Shown: positions 58,620-64,000 of the stretch, piece by piece
Numbering within the stretch: the stretch's first letter is position 1
How the letters are laid out: each line of letters begins with the position of its first letter
Source of the DNA: Pandoraea communis
Lineage (GTDB): Bacteria > Pseudomonadota > Gammaproteobacteria > Burkholderiales > Burkholderiaceae
Assembly: GCF_902459745.1 (NCBI RefSeq)
Contig: NZ_CABPSJ010000006.1
Span: 327,245-391,244 of the forward strand
Direction: 5' to 3'
Length of the DNA stretch: 64,000 nt
Translations under genes and position numbers: made by a program
The notes under the pieces: generated by a model
Told to the model about the DNA's origin: nothing
What the model saw: the letters and a program-made list of their open reading frames with translations, nothing else
The model's database searches: none

Positions 58620-59315
58620 TTAGGCAGCCAAGCTAGCCTGATCCACACGTACGCCAACGCCCATCGTGCTCGACAGGGCGATCTTGCGCAGGTAGACACC
58701 CTTGCTCGAAGCCGGCTTGGCCTTCGTCAGGGCTTCCAACAGTGCCGACAGGTTCTTCTGCAGCGCTGCCGGTTCGAACGATGCGCGACCGATCGTGGCA
58801 TGAATGATGCCGCCCTTGTCAACGCGGAACTGCACCTGACCTGCCTTGGCGTTCTTCACAGCCGTAGCAACGTCCGGGGTCACCGTGCCAACCTTCGGGT
58901 TCGGCATCAGGCCGCGCGGGCCGAGGATCTGACCCAGCGTACCGACGATACGCATCGTGTCCGGCGAAGCGATCACGATATCGAAGTCCATGTTGCCGGC
59001 CTTGATCTGCTCGGCCAGGTCTTCCATGCCCACGATTTCAGCGCCGGCAGCCTTGGCTTGCTCAGCCTTTTCGCCTTGGGCGAAAACGGCCACGCGAACC
59101 GACTTACCGGTACCTGCCGGCAGTACGACCGAACCACGAACCACCTGGTCCGACTTCTTCGCATCCACGCCCAGTTGCACAGCGACGTCGATCGACTCGT
59201 CGAACTTGGCGCTTGCGCATTCCTTGACCAGGGCCAGAGCGTCGCCGACCGGATACAGCTTGTTGCGGTCGACCTTGGCGGCCAGTGCTTGTTGACGCTT
59301 CGAGATCTTAGCCAT
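58620..59315 (-). CDS. rplA: ribosomal protein uL1
   Basis: A 231-residue L1-stalk protein and translational repressor of its own operon. Signatures [22 protein letters not shown] and [22 protein letters not shown] are conserved. It overlaps rplK by one base; both make the L11 operon. Confidence 0.98.
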   Translation of the reverse strand: MAKISKRQQALAAKVDRNKLYPVGDALALVKECASAKFDESIDVAVQLGVDAKKSDQVVRGSVVLPAGTGKSVRVAVFAQGEKAEQAKAAGAEIVGMEDLAEQIKAGNMDFDIVIASPDTMRIVGTLGQILGPRGLMPNPKVGTVTPDVATAVKNAKAGQVQFRVDKGGIIHATIGRASFEPAALQKNLSALLEALTKAKPASSKGVYLRKIALSSTMGVGVRVDQASLAA

Positions 59316-59746
59316 TACAGACCCTCCACCGTGATGCCCATCGAACGTGCGCTGCCAGCGATGGTGCGAACCGCGGCGTCCAGATCGGAGGCGGTAAGGT
59401 CAGGCATCTTGGTCTTCGCGATTTCTTCCGCTTGTGCGCGGGTGATCTTGCCCACCTTATCGGTGTGCGGCTTGCTCGAACCCTTTTGCAGGTTGGCAGC
59501 CTTTTTGATCAGCACCGTTGCCGGCGGGGTCTTCAGGACGAACGTGAAGCTCTTGTCCGCAAATGCGGTGATCACCACCGGAATCGGCAGACCCGGCTCG
59601 AGGCTCTGCGTTTGCGCGTTGAACGCCTTGCAGAACTCCATGATGTTCAGGCCGCGTTGACCCAGTGCCGGGCCCACGGGGGGCGACGGATTGGCTTTAC
59701 CTGCAGGAATCTGCAGCTTGATAAAGCCGATGATTTTCTTTGCCAT
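59315..59746 (-). CDS. rplK: ribosomal protein uL11
   Basis: A 143-residue protein of the GTPase-associated centre. The proline-rich thiopeptide-binding part [23 protein letters not shown] is wild type, with the prolines contacted by thiostrepton in other L11 proteins. The end is [14 protein letters not shown] hairpin lies just before its start. Confidence 0.98.
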   Translation of the reverse strand: MAKKIIGFIKLQIPAGKANPSPPVGPALGQRGLNIMEFCKAFNAQTQSLEPGLPIPVVITAFADKSFTFVLKTPPATVLIKKAANLQKGSSKPHTDKVGKITRAQAEEIAKTKMPDLTASDLDAAVRTIAGSARSMGITVEGL

Positions 59747-59760
59747 GGTTTACTCCGGAA

Positions 59761-59781
59761 CGAATATGTGGCGCATATTCG
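59761..59781 (-). promoter_or_regulatory. hairpin in the rplK leader
   Basis: CGAATATG-cgcca-CATATTCG is a perfect 8-bp stem 15 bases ahead of the rplK start and next to its ribosome-binding site. In E. coli L1 represses this operon at a structure close to the rplK start, so this is a candidate L1 target. Confidence 0.4.
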
Positions 59782-59853
59782 GGGTTGAGTCATAGCGCGT
59801 TTTCACCGGAAAACCGGCTACTGGCGCTCCTCGGCGACGGCTGTCACCAACGC

Positions 59854-59885
59854 AAAAACGCGCCGGACGTCGCGCCGGCGCATTT
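59854..59885 (-). terminator. terminator after nusG
   Basis: On the minus strand ATGCGCCGG and CCGGCGCGT frame an 8-base loop with a TTTTT tail. It lies 6 bases past the nusG stop and separates secE-nusG from rplKA. Confidence 0.8.
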
Positions 59886-59890
59886 TATTC

Positions 59891-60448
59891 TTAGATCTTT
59901 TCGACTTGTCCGAACTCCAGTTCTACCGGAGTCGCCCGTCCGAAAATGGTGACGGAAACACGGAGGCGAGATTTTTCGTAATTCACTTCTTCCACCGAGC
60001 CGTTGAAGTCCGTGAAAGGACCATCCTTGACTCGAACCAGCTCGCCCACTTCGAACAACGTCTTGGGACGCGGCTTTTCCACCCCGTCCTTGATTTGCGA
60101 CATGATCTTGTCGACCTCGGCCTGACGGATCGGAATCGGACGATTGCCCGTGCCGCCGACAAAACCGGTGACCTTGGCGGTGTTCTTCACCAAGTGCCAC
60201 GTGTCATCCGTCATTTCCATCTCGCACAGCACATAGCCGGGAAAGAAACGACGCTCGGTGACCGACTTGTGGCCACCCTTTGTTTCAACAACTTCTTCGG
60301 TCGGAACGAGAATCTCGCCGAAGTATTCTTCCATGCCAGCGCGCGCAATGCGCTCGCGAAGCGCCTTGGCTACGCTCTTTTCCATGCCGGAATACGCATG
60401 AACGACGTACCAGCGCTTCTTACTCGGTGCAGCCCCGGTATCAGACAT
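59891..60448 (-). CDS. nusG: transcription elongation factor NusG
   Basis: A 185-residue elongation factor that links RNA polymerase to Rho or ribosomes. The N-terminal NGN domain (about 14-120) has [19 protein letters not shown] and [12 protein letters not shown], and a C-terminal KOW domain has [21 protein letters not shown]. The start at ATG 60448 lies one base after the secE stop. Confidence 0.97.
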   Translation of the reverse strand: MSDTGAAPSKKRWYVVHAYSGMEKSVAKALRERIARAGMEEYFGEILVPTEEVVETKGGHKSVTERRFFPGYVLCEMEMTDDTWHLVKNTAKVTGFVGGTGNRPIPIRQAEVDKIMSQIKDGVEKPRPKTLFEVGELVRVKDGPFTDFNGSVEEVNYEKSRLRVSVTIFGRATPVELEFGQVEKI

Positions 60449-60449
60449 A

Positions 60450-60830
60450 TCACTTCCAGCCAAGAATCAAAGAGAACACCGCCCATTCGATCGTCTTGTC
60501 GCTGAGCCAAAGATACAGCGCCATGACGATGACGAACGCGAAGACAATCGCTGTCGTTTGAGCGGCCTCTTTACGGGTCGGCCAAACGACCTTACCCACT
60601 TCCCGATACGCATCCTTGGCAAAAGCCAGGAAGCCTTTGCCGGTTTGCGATGCCAATGCAACACCTGCTGCGATGGCCAGAACGACGACGATGGCAGCAA
60701 CGCGCACATACAGTGCTTGTTGCTCCAACGCGTAGAACGCCACGACGCCAGCAATAACCAGCAGCCCGGCCAGTGCCAGCAGCAGCTTGTCGCCAGTCGT
60801 ACGTACAGTTTCTACGGGAGAATTCGCCAT
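60450..60830 (-). CDS. secE: SecE, protein translocase subunit
   Basis: A 126-residue SecE with three hydrophobic helices (about 17-36, 42-60 and 93-117), the long three-span form of proteobacteria. The conserved cytoplasmic segment [17 protein letters not shown] precedes the essential last helix. Immediately upstream of nusG in the same operon. Confidence 0.96.
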   Translation of the reverse strand: MANSPVETVRTTGDKLLLALAGLLVIAGVVAFYALEQQALYVRVAAIVVVLAIAAGVALASQTGKGFLAFAKDAYREVGKVVWPTRKEAAQTTAIVFAFVIVMALYLWLSDKTIEWAVFSLILGWK

Positions 60831-60853
60831 TTCCAGCTTGCAGACAGTTGTTT

Positions 60854-60929
60854 TGGCAGGGGCAGAGGGAATCGAACCCCCAACCTTCGGTTTTGGAGAC
60901 CGACGCTCTGCCAGTTGAGCTATACCCCT
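60854..60929 (-). tRNA. tRNA-Trp (CCA anticodon)
   Basis: A 76-base cloverleaf on the minus strand with AGGGGTA / TGCCCCT acceptor (one G-T pair), anticodon stem TCGGT-CTCCAAA-ACCGA giving anticodon CCA, T-arm GGGGGTTCGATTCCCTC and an encoded CCA end. Located between tuf and secE. Confidence 0.97.
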
Positions 60930-60993
60930 AAAACAGCAGAGGGGCCAGCCGCCAAAAGCTGACCCCGTAAGCGCGGACCGTTAAGGTACCGGC

Positions 60994-62184
<1,191 letters not shown>

Positions 62185-62257
62185 TTCCGACTCCTAACGG
62201 GGTTATCTATTGCCGAGGTTGCTCGGCATGTTGATTGCCGCGCTTCACACTATCTTT

Positions 62258-62332
<75 letters not shown>

Positions 62333-62366
62333 GAATCCTTTACTTCTACTGCGTCTGCGCGTCACC

Positions 62367-62440
62367 TGGAGCGGGTGAAGGGAATCGAACCCTCGTCATA
62401 AGCTTGGAAGGCTTCTGCTCTACCATTGAGCTACACCCGC
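62367..62440 (-). tRNA. tRNA-Gly (TCC anticodon)
   Basis: A 74-base cloverleaf with GCGGGTG acceptor strand, anticodon loop CTTCCAA (anticodon TCC), T-arm GAGGGTTCGATTCCCTT and an encoded CCA end. 34 bases before tRNA-Thr. Confidence 0.97.
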
Positions 62441-62514
62441 GTGGATTCCGACTCTCGCTTCTCGGTAACAAGCGCCGGAAACCTGGATTCCCGACGCTTA
62501 TCACTTCCGCATTC

Positions 62515-62600
62515 TGGTGGAGGAGGTTGGATTCGAACCAACGTAGGCGTAAGCCAACAGATTTACAGTCTGCCCCCTTTAGCCACTCGGGCACCCCTCC
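62515..62600 (-). tRNA. tRNA-Tyr (GTA anticodon)
   Basis: An 86-base tRNA with a long variable arm, acceptor strand GGAGGGG, anticodon loop TGTAAAT (anticodon GTA), T-arm TTGGTTCGAATCCAA and an encoded CCA end. First gene of the tRNA-tuf transcript. Confidence 0.97.
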
Positions 62601-62614
62601 GCAGAGAATTTGCA

Positions 62615-62643
62615 ATTATGGAGATGTCCCCCGGCCTTGTCAA
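62615..62643 (-). promoter_or_regulatory. promoter of the tRNA-tuf operon
   Basis: The minus strand carries TTGACA (62643-62638), 17 bases including a GC-rich stretch, and CATAAT (62620-62615). The start lies only a few bases before tRNA-Tyr. A GC-rich spacer and discriminator are typical of stringently controlled promoters. Confidence 0.85.
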
Positions 62644-62754
62644 CACCTTCCATGCATTAAATACGCAGTTTCTGTGCCTGATGCTCTGCGGATTTTCACT
62701 ATATGCGGCAAGTCTTTGATTTGCTTGGATATGTAAAAGCCGACCGGGTCTCGG

Positions 62755-63528
62755 TCACTCCCAACGACGGGGGGGTGTCAGAAGCCGGCGGCGCCAGGCG
62801 TCGATATATCGGCTCAGACTATCTCGCCCCATATGAAACTCGCGCCGGAGCTTCTGCGAAATGCTGCGCCGGGCTTTCTGGCGACCGACGATGGTGGTCC
62901 CCAACTCATCGCCTCGATCGACCACCATATCCGGTGATATGGAGATCATCCGAATGCCATGCTCCCAGTTGCGATTGAGCATGTCGTCGACGGGATGAAT
63001 CATGCGTTTTCCGTACGCCAGAAGCGTTAATGCCGCATCGCGTCGGATGAGGTAACCCTGCGTACCCCCCGGTTGCTTGCGGTGATCGTTCAGAACCCCG
63101 CCGCCGGGCAGCTGAGCCACTTGCCACCGACCTGCTGAACCAGCGTCTTTCAACCGCATGACACCCCACGGCACCGGCACATCCAATGCGCCAGCCAAGC
63201 GCTGCGAGAAATCGGGCGCCAGCTCGATATCGTCTTCCAGGATGCACCAGATGTCGTCATTGGAGCGCGCCAGATCCTGCCAGATCCGGTAGTGGCTGTC
63301 ATAGCATCCGACCTCCCCGAGCGTCAGATGGTTGGCGTACATCTGCAGGCGCGTGCGGGCGTCGTAGTCGGGTGGGTATTTCTCGATGCGCTGCGCGTTG
63401 AAGAAGCGAAAGGGCACACCGGCATCCGCTAATTGCGCCGTGATGTGGGCGCGGCGGACATCGCTGTCCACGAGGGAAATGACAACGACGGGCGGAAGTT
63501 TTCGGTTCGAAGCAAATATCTGGTTCAT
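62755..63528 (-). CDS. glycosyltransferase family 25, LPS/LOS-type
   Basis: A 257-residue glycosyltransferase 25-family protein, likely cytoplasmic and used for lipopolysaccharide or another surface glycan. The start ATG 63528 (MNQIFASNRKLPPVVVISLVD) gives the core; the family motifs are PFRFFNAQR (about 39-47), LTLGEVGCYDSHYRIWQ (69-85) and the acidic ILEDDIELA (96-104). The C-terminal part is basic. No other glycan genes lie in the window, so the sugar is unknown. The region upstream is AT-richer than the rest of the window. Confidence 0.85.
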   Translation of the reverse strand: MNQIFASNRKLPPVVVISLVDSDVRRAHITAQLADAGVPFRFFNAQRIEKYPPDYDARTRLQMYANHLTLGEVGCYDSHYRIWQDLARSNDDIWCILEDDIELAPDFSQRLAGALDVPVPWGVMRLKDAGSAGRWQVAQLPGGGVLNDHRKQPGGTQGYLIRRDAALTLLAYGKRMIHPVDDMLNRNWEHGIRMISISPDMVVDRGDELGTTIVGRQKARRSISQKLRREFHMGRDSLSRYIDAWRRRLLTPPRRWE

Positions 63529-63946
63529 TCTTTTTATCGTTAGCGCGCATCCAATGTAAGAGTTGGATTGCGCCCGTATCGTCAACTGAAACGACAATAC
63601 GATAACGACAAAAAATGTCAAATGTTGATGCCTCTCATCGCATTTCGAGAGAATCTCTCCACGGAATTCATGTTCTGCTAGTTGTCGGCGATCAGGCCCT
63701 TTGGATCTCTAACTACCGAAGAAAATGGGAAAGCTCGTTTTGGGCAAACGGAAATGCCTTTTTTCTCGCTGCTTGAATTAACTTCAGATGAATTCAATGA
63801 GATATTTCATTGAGGCAAATTAAATCCTCCTTGAAGTTGAGCTGCGATCCCGACGGAACGCCGCCGGGATGAAAAAAGCGAGGATGGAGGAAGCGAGAGA
63901 GAAGCGAGAGGCAGCCGCCAAAACAGGCCAAGTGTGAGCACAAAGC
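63529..63946. other. AT-rich gene-free region
   Basis: No open frame that I can support. It has lower GC content than the flanking DNA, especially 63690-63830. It contains a 7-bp inverted repeat TCAATGA-gatatt-TCATTGA (63794-63813) and a purine-rich repeated GAGGA/GAAGCGAGAG stretch at 63870-63915. It may be a regulatory or recently acquired stretch ahead of the glycosyltransferase. Confidence 0.4.
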
Positions 63947-63983
63947 AAAAACCCCTTGCTACGCGTTGTAGCAAGGGGTTTTT
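63947..63983. terminator. long bidirectional terminator
   Basis: AAAAACCCCTTGCTAC and GTAGCAAGGGGTTTTT form a perfect 16-bp inverted repeat with a gcgtt loop. T-runs are on both strands, so it can stop transcription from either direction. The partner gene lies beyond the right end of the window. Confidence 0.92.
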
Positions 63984-64000
63984 AGGGGAGCCTGACGATT

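Overview
The window reads as a chromosomal segment of a high-GC betaproteobacterium in the order Burkholderiales. The protein families (MsrPQ, a ~710-residue ResB, cytochrome c4, DUF4148 and homoprotocatechuate genes) and the wording of the ribosomal proteins point to Burkholderiaceae, most like Pandoraea. The genus is an inference from memory of the families, not from a search.

Layout. 1-123: the 3' end of lysA. 50-6166 (minus): methionine sulfoxide reductase msrQ/msrP, then the System II cytochrome c maturation pair ccsB/resB and a periplasmic cytochrome c4. 6465-8725 (plus): GTPase engB and hemB, separated by a 590-base gap that holds a strong candidate small RNA on the minus strand. 9002-11312 (minus): dsbD and cutA. 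11435-30861 (minus): the complete str-S10-spc-alpha super-cluster, in transcription order rpsL rpsG fusA tuf rpsJ | rplC-rpsQ | rplN-rplQ. I can place sigma-70 promoters before rpsL, rplC and rplN, an internal extended -10 promoter before rpsD, and terminators after rpsJ and rplQ.

31055-48323 is the accessory part. It holds a MocR-type regulator, an unrecognised 411-residue protein, a HAD phosphatase, an AraC regulator, a small CopD/HemJ-like membrane protein, a secreted DUF4148 protein, a dienelactone hydrolase and a DUF302 protein. These are followed by an operon for meta-cleavage of homoprotocatechuate or a close relative (hpaH-hpaI-hpaE-hpaD-hpaG-like plus a ketopantoate-reductase-like gene) with a LysR regulator. 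An identical 18-bp motif lies upstream of both the LysR gene and the operon, which ties them together. A Fur-box-preceded TonB receptor follows on the plus strand.

48428-62643 (minus) is the second expression-machinery block: tRNA-Tyr, tRNA-Gly, tRNA-Thr, a second tuf, tRNA-Trp, secE, nusG, rplK, rplA, rplJ, rplL, rpoB, rpoC. 62755-63528 is a family-25 glycosyltransferase with an AT-rich upstream region, and the window closes with a long bidirectional terminator.

Most worth a second look: (1) a structured RNA at 7439-7565 with an anti-Shine-Dalgarno loop; (2) two tuf genes that are nearly identical in the GTPase domain but divergent in domains II-III, one carrying a six-residue insertion next to the site where thiopeptide antibiotics bind in other EF-Tu proteins; (3) the LysR 18-mer; (4) an incomplete homoprotocatechuate operon; (5) a terminator placed directly in front of resB. 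I found no CRISPR array, insertion sequence, prophage or rRNA gene.
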